Source: Myxococcales bacterium
GTDB taxonomy: Bacteria; Myxococcota_A; Polyangia; Polyangiales; Polyangiaceae
Direction: 5' to 3'
DNA: 64,000 bases
NCBI GenBank assembly: GCA_016706225.1
Contig: JADJKB010000012.1
Coordinates: forward strand, 124,001 to 188,000
This document shows positions 54,912 to 63,621 of this stretch, one piece after another; within the stretch, counting starts at the first letter, position 1, and every line of letters starts with the position of its first letter. The position numbers were made by a program, and so were the translations under genes. The notes beneath the pieces are model-generated. The model was not told the DNA's origin, searched no databases, and saw only the letters and a program-made list of their open reading frames with translations.

Positions 54912-55795
54912 CGCTCGAAATCTCCGGAGCGGCCGCCTGACTTGGAGAGTAATCGGGTTGGTCCCAAGGACATGCCCCGGTCGTAGGACTTCAGCATGTC
55001 GTAGACGGTGAGCGCCGCGACGGATGCGGCGCACAGCGCTTCCATCTCGACGCCCGTGCGGTCGAGCGTCGAAACACTGGCGGTGACGCGCACGCGCTGC
55101 TCCTCGGGGAGCAAGTCGAGCTCGAGGCTCACCTGCGTGATGGCAATGGAGTGACAGAGCGGAATCAGCTCGGAGGTGCGCTTGGCCGCCATGATGCCGG
55201 CCAGGCGCGCCGTGGCGAGCACGTCGCCCTTGGCGGCGGTCGCGTGCTCGAGTCGTGAGAAGGCCTCGCCACCCATGCTGACGAAGCTCTCAGCGACCGC
55301 CTTGCGCAGCGTCGGAGTCTTCTGCCCGACGTCGACCATGCGCACACCGCCGGCGGGCGACAGGTGGGTCGAGAGCGCGCTCTGGCCGACGATTTCAGCG
55401 TAAACCGCCTCGATGCGCTCGGGGCGCGCGTGGTTCGTCACCTTGGCGAGTGCGTAGCGATCGAGCGCGGAGAGGCTGACCCATACCGCCTCGCTGACGG
55501 GGCGACTGACACCGAACGTCGTCACGACGCTGGCGGGTGGCCCGTCGGCTGGGGGCTCCGGGAGTGGGGCAGTGGGCTCGGGTGTGGGGCTCGACTCGTT
55601 GGCCAGCTCTGCCACCCGAGTTGCATCGACCACCGGCTCCGAGCCCAGCTCCACAATCTCGCGACGAGCGGTGACCGGCAGGCTGAGCCAACTCGACCGC
55701 GACAAGCGCAGCCCAGCGATATCGAGCGCACGGCGGGCCGCCATTGGCAGCAATACGAGCCCGTCGTCGACCTCGTCGAAACCGTACACCTTCAC
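54908..55795 (-). CDS. moaC: Cyclic pyranopterin monophosphate synthase with N-terminal extension
   Basis: MoaC acts after MoaA in molybdopterin synthesis. The protein of 295 residues, from GTG 55795, is roughly twice the usual length. MoaC is the C-terminal 160 residues: RMVDVGQKTPTLRKAVA, GDVLATARLAGIMAAKRTSE, LIPLCHSIAI, and DRTGVEMEALCAASVAALTVYDM. The first 70 residues (VLLPMAARRALDIAGLRLS, WLSLPVTARREIV) resemble the nitrate-reductase-associated family (IPMxxRxKLDxxGIKLSLxxW...R). A Pro/Glu linker joins them. The much longer open frame upstream to 57178 is an antisense artefact. Confidence 0.9.
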   Translation of the reverse strand: MKVYGFDEVDDGLVLLPMAARRALDIAGLRLSRSSWLSLPVTARREIVELGSEPVVDATRVAELANESSPTPEPTAPLPEPPADGPPASVVTTFGVSRPVSEAVWVSLSALDRYALAKVTNHARPERIEAVYAEIVGQSALSTHLSPAGGVRMVDVGQKTPTLRKAVAESFVSMGGEAFSRLEHATAAKGDVLATARLAGIMAAKRTSELIPLCHSIAITQVSLELDLLPEEQRVRVTASVSTLDRTGVEMEALCAASVAALTVYDMLKSYDRGMSLGPTRLLSKSGGRSGDFER

Positions 55796-55840
55796 GGGCG
55801 CGAGCGTACCACAGGGGTGGCGTGACATACTTCGCCCTCG

Positions 55841-57244
55841 ATGTTCCGTTGCGCTCCCGTGCGACTGGCCGTGGCCTCGGCCGTTCTGGCCGGACTGGCG
55901 ACCAGTTGCGCGCGTTCGCCGGCACGCGACCTGGACTCCGGTGCCCTCAGCGAATCGGAACAATGTTCGCAGCGTGTCGACGCCACACCCTTCACGGCCG
56001 CGCCGCCGCCTGCGCTGCCGGCGCAGCGCTCGCGCATCGGCGTGGACGTGCGCGCCGAGCTGTCTGCGCTGGAACGCGAGCTGGGCCGGGCCGTGCCGGT
56101 GACCCTCGCGAGTGAACAACGGCGGCCCGTCGGCGCGCCCGGCGAGGTCAGCTACGTCGTGCGGCGGGGTCGCTTCGGGCTCTCGCTCGGCCCGGACCGA
56201 CTGCTCGTGAACGTCCCCGTCGAGGTCGAGGTGGAGATCTGTAAACCCCTTGGGCCGTTTTGCCCGACCTACGGCCGCTGCAGCCCGCGGCTCGCCGCGG
56301 TCGCGAGTGTGCCTCTCTATTTCGACGAGAACTACGCCGTGGGCAGGAGCCGCGTCGGCATCTCGCTTCAGCGTTCGTGCGTCATCGCCGGCATCGATGC
56401 GGCTCCGCAGATCAAGAGTCAGGCGGCTCGCGAGATCGGCAACGTGCAACGGCGCATCGACGCATCGATGCCGGATCTTCGTGGCAGTGTCGCCGGCGTG
56501 TGGGAGCTCTTGCATCACCCCATCGCGCTCGGCAGAAGCACTTGTTTGCTCATCACGCCAGACCGCATCACCCAGAGCCGACCGAAGCTGAGCAAACGCA
56601 CGCTCGAGTCTCAGCTCGGCGCCGAGGGCACGCTGAGAATCCAGGATCCCTGTGAGGCGAACGGCAGCGTGAAGCCCGCCCCGTTGCCACCCCTCACCAC
56701 CCGCGAGGACACCACGCGGGGCATCGAGCTGCGCGTGCCGATCCGTGCGAGCTGGGGCGACGTGTCTGCCGGGCTCACACGCTCGATCGCGAATCGCGGC
56801 GCAAGAGGCAGCCAGATCTGGGCCACCAAGATCGACGCAAGCGCCGTCAGCGTCGACGGGAAGCCTGCAGTCCTCTTGCGCACCACCGTCGCCGGGCGTG
56901 CTTGTGGTGACCTCTGGTTCTTGGCCGAGCCGTGGTTCGATTCGAAGACGGGTCGCGTGCGGCTGCGGAACCTCCGGGCGGCACCCGGCACTGCCCAGGG
57001 AACCACGGTCTCGGCGCTGGCAAGGAGCATCGAGGAGCACGCCTCGGTGGCGCTGCCGGTGGACATCAGCGCCGGTCCCGCTTCGCTCGGTGCCCTGGTC
57101 CAAGGCTTCGGGACGGGCTTGCCCGAGGGTGTCGCGATCGAGAGTGAGATGGCCAAAGCCACGGTCGAACGCGTACATCCGGAAGCGGAGGGCCTGGTGG
57201 CCCTGGCAGTCTTTGCGGGTAGCACCACGCTTCGGGTGCAGTGA
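55841..57244 (+). CDS. DUF4403-like lipoprotein
   Basis: Exported lipoprotein of 467 residues (signal ending ATSC). The body has two similar beta-rich halves with hydrophobic strands, a layout I associate with DUF4403 (paired TULIP-like lipid-binding modules). SWGDVSAGLTRSIAN and the DKIVARDVEVYGxxxxLVVxxxxxG-like segment KIDASAVSVDGKPAVLLRTT fit. No catalytic residues. It is divergent from moaC by 45 bases, and its stop overlaps the moaA GTG start, so it is co-transcribed with moaA. A direct role in cofactor synthesis is unlikely. Confidence 0.6.
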   Translation: MFRCAPVRLAVASAVLAGLATSCARSPARDLDSGALSESEQCSQRVDATPFTAAPPPALPAQRSRIGVDVRAELSALERELGRAVPVTLASEQRRPVGAPGEVSYVVRRGRFGLSLGPDRLLVNVPVEVEVEICKPLGPFCPTYGRCSPRLAAVASVPLYFDENYAVGRSRVGISLQRSCVIAGIDAAPQIKSQAAREIGNVQRRIDASMPDLRGSVAGVWELLHHPIALGRSTCLLITPDRITQSRPKLSKRTLESQLGAEGTLRIQDPCEANGSVKPAPLPPLTTREDTTRGIELRVPIRASWGDVSAGLTRSIANRGARGSQIWATKIDASAVSVDGKPAVLLRTTVAGRACGDLWFLAEPWFDSKTGRVRLRNLRAAPGTAQGTTVSALARSIEEHASVALPVDISAGPASLGALVQGFGTGLPEGVAIESEMAKATVERVHPEAEGLVALAVFAGSTTLRVQ

Positions 57245-58293
57245 AAGCCAGTCGTGATAATGCTCCGGCGATGGCGCCGGAGTCCGCTTCCCCTCTCGTC
57301 GATGCGCGCGGTCGCCCGCTGACGGATCTGCGCTTGAGCGTGACGGACCGCTGCAACTTTCGCTGTCGTTATTGCATGCCGAAGGAGCACTTCGGGCGGG
57401 GCTTCAAGTTCCTTCCGCGCTCGGAGATCCTGAGCTTCGAGGAGCTCACCCGCGTCGCGCGAGCGTTCGTGACGCTCGGCGTGAAGAAACTCCGTCTGAC
57501 CGGCGGCGAACCGCTGCTGCGCTCCGACTTGCCCGAGCTCATTCGACAACTCTCCGGCATCGGCGACGTCGATCTGGCGCTGACCACCAATGGCGCGTTG
57601 CTCGCCGAGCGAGCCGACGACCTCGCCGCCGCCGGCCTTCGGCGTGTCACGGTGAGCCTCGACTCGCTCGACGAGCCGACCTTTCGGGCCATGACCGACA
57701 CGGAGTTTTCACCGAGCACGGTGCTCGCCGGAATCGACGCGGCAGCGCGCGCGGGCCTCGGGCCGATCAAGATCAACGCGGTGATCCGCCGCGGTCAGAA
57801 CGACGGCGAAATCGTGGCGCTGGCCCGCCACTTCAAGGGCAGCGGCCACATCGTGCGTTTCATCGAGTACATGGACGTCGGGGCCACCAATGGCTGGGCC
57901 ATGGACCAGGTCGTCAGTGGTCGCGAGATCGTCGAGCTCATCTCGCGCGATTTGCCCCTCGAGCCAGCAAGCCCCAGCCAGCCCGGCGAGGTCGCCAAGC
58001 GCTGGCGATACGTGGACGGAGACGGTGAGATTGGGGTGATCACCAGCGTGACGCAGCCGTTCTGTGGGGCCTGTTCCCGGGCTCGGCTCAGCGCAAAAGG
58101 CACCGTCTATACCTGTTTGTTCGCGACCACCGGCACGGATCTGCGCGGGCCGTTGCGCAGTGGCTGCGACGACGCTGCGCTCGCGGAGCACATCCGCGGG
58201 GTCTGGGCCGCGAGGACCGACCGCTACTCGGAGCTTCGCTCGGAGAGCTCCCGCGCCGTTCGACGCATCGAGATGAGCTACATCGGCGGCTGA
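57241..58293 (+). CDS. moaA: GTP 3',8-cyclase (radical SAM)
   Basis: First step of molybdopterin synthesis, GTP to 3',8-cyclo-GTP; 350 residues from GTG 57241 (ATG 57271 is an alternative). Radical SAM cluster CNFRCRYCMP near residue 38. GGEPLLRSDLPELI follows. The second 4Fe-4S site is QPFCGACSRARLSAKGTVYTCLF with three Cys. The protein ends GG, the activating tail of MoaA. Its 3' end overlaps the convergent membrane protein gene by 16 bases. Confidence 0.95.
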   Translation: MKASRDNAPAMAPESASPLVDARGRPLTDLRLSVTDRCNFRCRYCMPKEHFGRGFKFLPRSEILSFEELTRVARAFVTLGVKKLRLTGGEPLLRSDLPELIRQLSGIGDVDLALTTNGALLAERADDLAAAGLRRVTVSLDSLDEPTFRAMTDTEFSPSTVLAGIDAAARAGLGPIKINAVIRRGQNDGEIVALARHFKGSGHIVRFIEYMDVGATNGWAMDQVVSGREIVELISRDLPLEPASPSQPGEVAKRWRYVDGDGEIGVITSVTQPFCGACSRARLSAKGTVYTCLFATTGTDLRGPLRSGCDDAALAEHIRGVWAARTDRYSELRSESSRAVRRIEMSYIGG

Positions 58294-60140
58294 GCCGCGC
58301 CGAGCTCACACCGCAGCGACTGAGCGGACACGGCGCGGTCCTTCCAGACGAACTGGACCCGCAGGCGTTTTTGGTCTGCGCCGTCCGCACGACCGACGAG
58401 CGCGAGCTCGCACGTGCGCCCCTCGGCGCCGAGGCCGCTGCAACGTCCGGTGGGCGGGACACCCGCTCGCCCGAACAGGTCAATGCCGACGGACAAACTC
58501 TGGCCGGCTCGCCCCTCGGTCAGCATTGCACAGCTCGACCCCGGCGCGGGCTCGATGCCGGGCGCGTCCGAGAGCAGCCGCAGCACCGCCGGGCCGTTCT
58601 CGAACGGCAGGCTCGGGTCACGGCGCTTCCAGACCTTCCAGCGCTCGCCGTCGCGAGCGAGCTCGAAGCCATCGGGATACAGCGGGAGCGCGCCGGGATC
58701 ACCGCCCGTGATCACGTACTCGAACCAGTCGAGATCGGGGACCGGACGCACCATCATCGGAAACCACTCCCAGCGGGGCGGGACCTCCGGCGGTCGATTG
58801 TCCGCCTTGAACGTGAATGGCGACTGCGGGTACTCGGCGAACGAAAACATGACCGCGCCCCCGCGCGCCGCCTGATACATGGCCGCAGCGTGCAGGTACG
58901 GGCTCCCGCGAACGAAGCGCGAATCTCGCTCCCAGACCAGACCCACCACCCGCCGACCCTTGGGCAGGCTCTCGATGGCGGCGTACAGCTCGCGTCCCTC
59001 CTCGCGGTGAGCGCGGACGAACGCGACTCCCACCTCGCGAAACAAAACCAGGCTGAGCACACACACCGCGGCATAGATCGGCAGCGCGAACTTCCGGCGT
59101 GGCTGTTCGACGGCGAGCAGAATGAACAGGCTGCCGATGATGGGAAAACGCGCGTTGATCGGCCAGACCCAGGCGTAGGACGCCGGGAGCACGAAATAAC
59201 AGACGAGCGCGAGGGGGCCGAGCAGGGCCAGCCGGAGCGCCAGGTCGCGGGTTGATGGGCCTGCGCTCTTTTCGGGCGCCTCGCGCTCTACCACCCGCTC
59301 ACTCGACCAGAGCGCGGCCACGAACAGGATCACCCACACCGCCAGCAGGGTCTCGTCGACGCGGGATCGCAGCACATCGAACAACCAGGTCCCGAGCTCG
59401 GCGACCGAACGGCGGAACGGGTGGTACTCGGGGCGAGCTTCCCCTTCGGCGGCGCCCATGCCCAGCAACGTCTTCGCTGCGGGGCTCGTGCGCAACCAGC
59501 CGCCGACGGCCAAGAGCGCGGGGATGAGCGGCGTCAACCGGAGCGCCATGGCTCGAAGGTCGCGCCCGGCGCTGACAAGAACCACGCCGAGCACCAGGAA
59601 ACCAAATGGCACGACGTGGGTGTAGAAGGTGAAGACCGCCAGACCCGCCAGCCACAGTGCACGGTTCACGTCCCAGCGGAGTCGGAGCCCAACCGCGACG
59701 GCGAGCGCCGCGAAGGTGATGGGGATCGCGGCGACGAAGTTCACGAAACCGAGCATCAAATGGGCGTTCCAGGCCAGCGGTAGCGCGAAGAGCGCGACGC
59801 GAAAATCTCGCCCCAACGCCAGGAGCAACGCGCGCACGGAGTAGGGCAGACCCACGATTGCCGCGGTGATCACCAGTTTGTTCGCGACGAAGATGCCGAA
59901 CGGGTAGGCCAAACAATGCGTGAGCACGTAGTACGTGAGGTACTGCGTGCGGCCGAGGTGAAGCTCGAAGTACTGCGAGAATCCGAAGTCAGCGTTGCCG
60001 TGGTCGTGCAGCACGCGGATCGCCGCCAGGTGCTGCGGCAGATCTTGAATCGGCGGATGCGGAACCACCCACACGGGCACCGCGGCGGCGATGGCCAGCG
60101 CCGCGAACACGAGCTCCCAGACGAACGTCTCTCGCTTCAA
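58278..60140 (-). CDS. Multi-pass membrane protein, GT-C-like
   Basis: Integral membrane protein of 620 residues with 11-12 hydrophobic segments to about residue 370, then a soluble domain of about 230. The first loop is PHPPIQDLPQHLAAIRVLHD, an acidic loop placed like the catalytic Asp of GT-C glycosyltransferases. Family not recognised; a polyprenyl-phosphate sugar transferase is plausible. C-terminal part has Trp-rich patches (PRWEWFPMMV) and a Cys pair. The start overlaps nothing; the 3' end overlaps moaA. Confidence 0.6.
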   Translation of the reverse strand: MKRETFVWELVFAALAIAAAVPVWVVPHPPIQDLPQHLAAIRVLHDHGNADFGFSQYFELHLGRTQYLTYYVLTHCLAYPFGIFVANKLVITAAIVGLPYSVRALLLALGRDFRVALFALPLAWNAHLMLGFVNFVAAIPITFAALAVAVGLRLRWDVNRALWLAGLAVFTFYTHVVPFGFLVLGVVLVSAGRDLRAMALRLTPLIPALLAVGGWLRTSPAAKTLLGMGAAEGEARPEYHPFRRSVAELGTWLFDVLRSRVDETLLAVWVILFVAALWSSERVVEREAPEKSAGPSTRDLALRLALLGPLALVCYFVLPASYAWVWPINARFPIIGSLFILLAVEQPRRKFALPIYAAVCVLSLVLFREVGVAFVRAHREEGRELYAAIESLPKGRRVVGLVWERDSRFVRGSPYLHAAAMYQAARGGAVMFSFAEYPQSPFTFKADNRPPEVPPRWEWFPMMVRPVPDLDWFEYVITGGDPGALPLYPDGFELARDGERWKVWKRRDPSLPFENGPAVLRLLSDAPGIEPAPGSSCAMLTEGRAGQSLSVGIDLFGRAGVPPTGRCSGLGAEGRTCELALVGRADGADQKRLRVQFVWKDRAVSAQSLRCELGAAQPPM

Positions 60141-60164
60141 GCGCGGACCTCGTGGCGGTGCACG

Positions 60165-60770
60165 TCAGGCCACCACGGAAGCGGCGAGCTCCCGGAGCGC
60201 CCGGTGCCCATCGCGAAAGATCGGCCAGCCGTCCCCGACCAGAACGGCCTCCAGCTGGGTGTGGTCGAGCAGCCCTCGCAGCGACTCGAGGGCGTGAGCG
60301 CGATTTCCCAGCTTGGCATCCGGCAGCAAGCACAGGGAGCCCGCCTGATGCGCGCGCACCAGATCCCCGGTCACCAGGCTGTGCTCACCGATCAAGAGCG
60401 CGAGCTCCCCCGGGGTCTTCGAACCGTGCAGCTCGAGCACCTTCATTCCGGGTACGGGCTCGTCCCCCGCGACGAGCCAGCGCCCGCACGGAATCGGGAA
60501 CTTCTCCCGCTCGGCCCCGGGCCCGGCGATCTCGGCATTGGTCAGCTCCGCGACCGCGAGCGCCTCCCTCACGTGGTCCGAGTTGGTGACGATGATCAGC
60601 GCCGCCCCGCCCAGCTCCAGCAAATGTGCGCGATCATGGGCCGAGAGCGGGAGTGGATCGACGACCACGTTCCCAGCGGGGCGCACCCAGAGCAGACTGT
60701 TGAAGTCGATGTTGCGCGCCTCGTCGAAACACGACCACGAAAAGAGATCTGGACGGTGAAGCTTCTTCAT
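60165..60770 (-). CDS. Metallo-beta-lactamase-fold protein lacking the metal motif
   Basis: Soluble 201-residue protein. The start at 60770 (MKKLHRPDLFSWSCFD) is chosen over a longer frame. It has MBL-like strand order: FNSLLWVRPAGNVVVDPLPL, ALIIVTNSDHVREAL where HxHxDH should be, then ELHGSKTPGELALLIGEHSLVTGDLV and GLLDHTQLEAVLVGDGWPIF. Only the DH of the motif remains, so classical dinuclear zinc binding is doubtful. Function unknown. Five-prime end overlaps or abuts a divergent hydrolase gene. Confidence 0.6.
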   Translation of the reverse strand: MKKLHRPDLFSWSCFDEARNIDFNSLLWVRPAGNVVVDPLPLSAHDRAHLLELGGAALIIVTNSDHVREALAVAELTNAEIAGPGAEREKFPIPCGRWLVAGDEPVPGMKVLELHGSKTPGELALLIGEHSLVTGDLVRAHQAGSLCLLPDAKLGNRAHALESLRGLLDHTQLEAVLVGDGWPIFRDGHRALRELAASVVA

Positions 60771-61640
60771 CGACGAGTCCGGGGTATCGCAGGGCATGGC
60801 ACGGGTCAACGTGCGCGGGCCGCACCACTCGGGCTTCTGCTCTCGTGTTTGGCCACCGGCGCGTGTCGGAGCGCTGGCACTCCGGAGCCGCGACCGGTTT
60901 CTTCGCCGCTCTCGGCAAAACCGTTCGAGTCTTCGCCGAGCTCGGCGGAGGCCCCAGCGCTGACACGAACGTTGCCGGTGCCGGGTTTCGGCCCCGCCGT
61001 CGTGTCCCTACCCACGGCGCCCGGCCGTTTTCCCGTAGTCCTGGTCGCGCACGGCGCCGGCGACAAACCCGAGTGGCAATGTGAGTGGTGGTCTCGGGTG
61101 CTCGGAGCGCGCGCGGTCATCGCATGTCTGCGCGGCTCGGCCATGTACCCGCGCAGACCCGATTCCGGCTTCTACTTTCGCAACCACTACGCACTCGAGC
61201 GGGAGCTCTTGGCGCTGCTACCGGCACTGCGAAGCGCGCACGGCGATCAGGTTCGCGAAGGCCCCGCGCTCTTCGTGGGGTTCTCCCAGGGAGCCATCAT
61301 GGGGGCGCTGGTGATCCCAGCGCATCCCGAGCTCTTCTCCGGCGCCATCCTGATCGAAGGCGGGTACGACGAGTGGAACGTCGCCGCCGCTCGCAAGCTC
61401 GCCAAACGACCGGGCGTACGTGTGCTGTTGGCGTGTGGACAGAGCTATTGCCGCGACCGCGCGCGCGGCGCCATGCACTGGCTCAGAAAGGGTGGAGTCG
61501 CGGCGCGGCTCGCGTTTGCCCCGCGGGCCGGCCACACCTACACAGGCGAGGTCGGCGAGCGTGTGCGCGCCGACCTCGAGTGGGTCATCGCCGAGGACGG
61601 GCGCTGGCAGTCGGCCGCGCCCGTGCCAACCGGTGAATGA
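60756..61640 (+). CDS. Alpha/beta-hydrolase lipoprotein
   Basis: Exported esterase-like protein. The start is uncertain: the only standard codon before the signal is GTG 60756, which overlaps the divergent upstream gene by 15 bases and gives 294 residues; there is no in-frame ATG. The signal ends at lipobox ATGAC and is followed by a Ser/Pro linker. Hydrolase core: FPVVLVAHGAGDKPEW, nucleophile elbow GFSQGAIMG, Asp/Cys region LLACGQSYCRDRARG and His in PRAGHTYTGE. The dienelactone-hydrolase/phospholipase-carboxylesterase branch is likely. Substrate unknown. Confidence 0.68.
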   Translation: MKLLHRRVRGIAGHGTGQRARAAPLGLLLSCLATGACRSAGTPEPRPVSSPLSAKPFESSPSSAEAPALTRTLPVPGFGPAVVSLPTAPGRFPVVLVAHGAGDKPEWQCEWWSRVLGARAVIACLRGSAMYPRRPDSGFYFRNHYALERELLALLPALRSAHGDQVREGPALFVGFSQGAIMGALVIPAHPELFSGAILIEGGYDEWNVAAARKLAKRPGVRVLLACGQSYCRDRARGAMHWLRKGGVAARLAFAPRAGHTYTGEVGERVRADLEWVIAEDGRWQSAAPVPTGE

Positions 61641-61643
61641 CGC

Positions 61644-62936
61644 TCAGCGCTTCACGGTGGCGACGTTGACGCGACCGGCCTTGGCCGTCTCGCTGCCGCT
61701 CGCGGTCTTGTAGAGCTCATCCAGAGCCACGGACGCTCCGAAGAAGAAGCGCGCCTCCGGACTGTAGAGGATGTTGCGCCGCTCGCTGTCGGGACCGAGC
61801 TGTGGTGACAGGTTCTCGTACGCGAGCGCCACGCCGAATTCCTTGGTGACGTCGACGCTGAGCTCCGTCGTGAACAGTGTGTTCACACCGAACCGCTTCG
61901 GCTCTTGCACCCGATCCGGCGTCACACAGCCGGTGGCGACGAAACAGACCTGCTGGTCGTCGGCGAACTTGTACTTCCAGAACATGCTCCAGCCCAGGCC
62001 CGTGGTGAGCGCGACGCGCTCGTGGATCTGAACGGCAGCCTCGAAGCTGATCGGTACGGTGTGCTCGGCGAACGCGCCAGCGCTGAGCTGGTCGGTCGAA
62101 ACCGCGCGGCCGTCCGGGCTCATGCGCACACGGTCCAACTCCGAGTTGGTGGGGGTCGTCGCGCGAGTGAACCAGTGCGAGTAGCCCACGGTGACGGAGC
62201 CGCTGGCCATCGGAAAGAACTCCTGATCGCCGCCGGCAAGGGGGATCTGCTGGCCCACGCCGACGCTGGCACCCAGGTTGAAGTAGCGACCGTTGTTGGC
62301 GCTCACCTTCGAGGTTGGAAAATCGATGGTCGGGGCGCGCAGGCGAAAATCCGTCTTGTAGTCGCCGTCTTTTGCGAGCTCGAGCCCGTACGCTCCTTGC
62401 ACGCGGAAGTCGGTGAAGGACCACTCGCCACGCTTGGTCGTGGAGTCACTGTTGGTGAACTCCTTGTACGCGCCCAGATCGGCACGGACGCTGAACGTGT
62501 GCGGGCCGTCGTCCACGAGGTACCAGCGAGGCCGCAGGTTGAAGCTCATCTCGTAGTTCGGGTTGCGGGACTGGATGTCCTGCCCGATGCCGACGGTCTC
62601 GGTCGACACGCCATGACCCCAGACGAAGCTGGTGCCACGCCACTTGAGCTTCTCGGGCGCCTTGGTCGCATCGGCAGGTTTGCCGGGCTTCTTGCCGCTG
62701 TCGGCCTGCGGAGCGGTGCTCGCACCGAACGAGAGCCCCGCCGCGGGCGCGGGTGCGGGGGCCGGCTCGGCCGCGGGGGGCGGCGTTGCGGGCGGCGGCT
62801 CGGCGGGCGGAGGGGTGTCGGCCGGCGGCGGCTCCGGGGGAGGCGGCTCCGGATCGTCACCCTGAGCAAAGCTCGTGTTAGCGAACAGGAAAGTGGCAGC
62901 TGCAATCGCGGCCCAGCCCAAGCTCTCGCGCTTCAT
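61644..62936 (-). CDS. Outer-membrane beta-barrel protein
   Basis: Exported protein of 430 residues. Signal peptide ends FANTSFAQG. A long Pro/Glu/Ala linker (about 25-75) follows. The remaining 340 residues have alternating strands (MSFNLRPRWYLVDDG, FSVRADLGAYKEF, SVTVGYSHWF, ELSVDVTKEFGVALAYENL) typical of a large porin-like barrel. No plug or TonB box. A single Cys pair (CFVATGC) lies in a loop. Same style as the protein at 38942-39889, but no clear sequence match. Confidence 0.68.
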   Translation of the reverse strand: MKRESLGWAAIAAATFLFANTSFAQGDDPEPPPPEPPPADTPPPAEPPPATPPPAAEPAPAPAPAAGLSFGASTAPQADSGKKPGKPADATKAPEKLKWRGTSFVWGHGVSTETVGIGQDIQSRNPNYEMSFNLRPRWYLVDDGPHTFSVRADLGAYKEFTNSDSTTKRGEWSFTDFRVQGAYGLELAKDGDYKTDFRLRAPTIDFPTSKVSANNGRYFNLGASVGVGQQIPLAGGDQEFFPMASGSVTVGYSHWFTRATTPTNSELDRVRMSPDGRAVSTDQLSAGAFAEHTVPISFEAAVQIHERVALTTGLGWSMFWKYKFADDQQVCFVATGCVTPDRVQEPKRFGVNTLFTTELSVDVTKEFGVALAYENLSPQLGPDSERRNILYSPEARFFFGASVALDELYKTASGSETAKAGRVNVATVKR

Positions 62937-62970
62937 GATTCTCCCTGAGCTCGTGTTCGAAATGAGACCC

Positions 62971-62988
62971 CTCGGCCGTTAGGCCGAG
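62971..62988 (-). promoter_or_regulatory. Hairpin in the leader of the outer-membrane protein gene
   Basis: CTCGGCC-gtta-GGCCGAG, a perfect 7-bp stem with a 4-base loop, lies 35 bases upstream of the start at 62936. No T-run. The rest of 62937-63233 shows no gene or clear promoter. A role in mRNA stability or control is only a possibility. Confidence 0.3.
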
Positions 62989-63233
62989 CCCGCCTCGGGA
63001 GCGGAGGGCTCCCATGGAGGTACACGGGTGTCAACGGGACACCGGTCGTGAGCCATAAGCAGGATCCGGGCCGCCGGCGGATACTGACAAAAACTCGCAA
63101 GATCGACCGAATTGTCGCGCCCCAGGCCCACGCGTCACCCGCCGAACGCCGTGGCCGTTAGCAAGCGGACGCGTCGCCCCGAGCGATCGACCGCGCCGGA
63201 CGGGCGTGACCCCGGCTAGGATGCGCCGCTCGC

Positions 63234-63578
63234 ATGGACCCCATCCTCCCCGCCACCGAGATCACCGCGCTGCTGGGGCGCGGAACTCACTTCGAGGGCA
63301 AGCTCGCGTTCGAGGGGAGGGTGCGCATCGACGGCAGCTTCAAGGGGGAGATCAAGAGTGCTGATGTGCTGGTCATCGGTGAGGGCGCCGAGATCGAGGC
63401 CGAAATCGAGGCCGGCACCGTGATCATCAAGGGTGGGAGCGTCACCGGCAACGTGCGAGCGAGCCACTCGATCGAGCTGTACGTGCCCGCACGCGTCACC
63501 GGCAACCTGCACGCACCCGAGATCTTCATGGACAAGGGTGTGCAGTTCTCGGGCAACTGCACGATGGCGCCGCTCTGA
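63234..63578 (+). CDS. Bactofilin
   Basis: Cytoskeletal polymer-forming protein, 114 residues. Core ITALLGRGTHFEGKLAFEG, VRIDGSFKGEI, VLVIGEGAEIEAEIEAG and VTGNVRASHSIELYVPARV form the beta-helix repeats of the bactofilin family, with no coiled-coil tail. In myxobacteria, bactofilins shape the cell and organise polar proteins. ATG 63234. Single gene, convergent with the glycosyltransferase-like gene at the window end. Confidence 0.93.
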   Translation: MDPILPATEITALLGRGTHFEGKLAFEGRVRIDGSFKGEIKSADVLVIGEGAEIEAEIEAGTVIIKGGSVTGNVRASHSIELYVPARVTGNLHAPEIFMDKGVQFSGNCTMAPL

Positions 63579-63621
63579 AGCTCGCCCGCGGCTCACGCTC
63601 GCGGCTCTCGAGTCGAGAGTG

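Noticed and set aside
55796..57178. Upstream extension of moaC to a 756-residue protein
   Set aside because: It is antisense to the DUF4403-like gene and has the biased composition of a GC-rich shadow frame.
59916..60755. Upstream extension of the hydrolase lipoprotein
   Set aside because: It is antisense to the MBL-fold gene and shows no domain; the lipoprotein signal lies only from about 60756 on.
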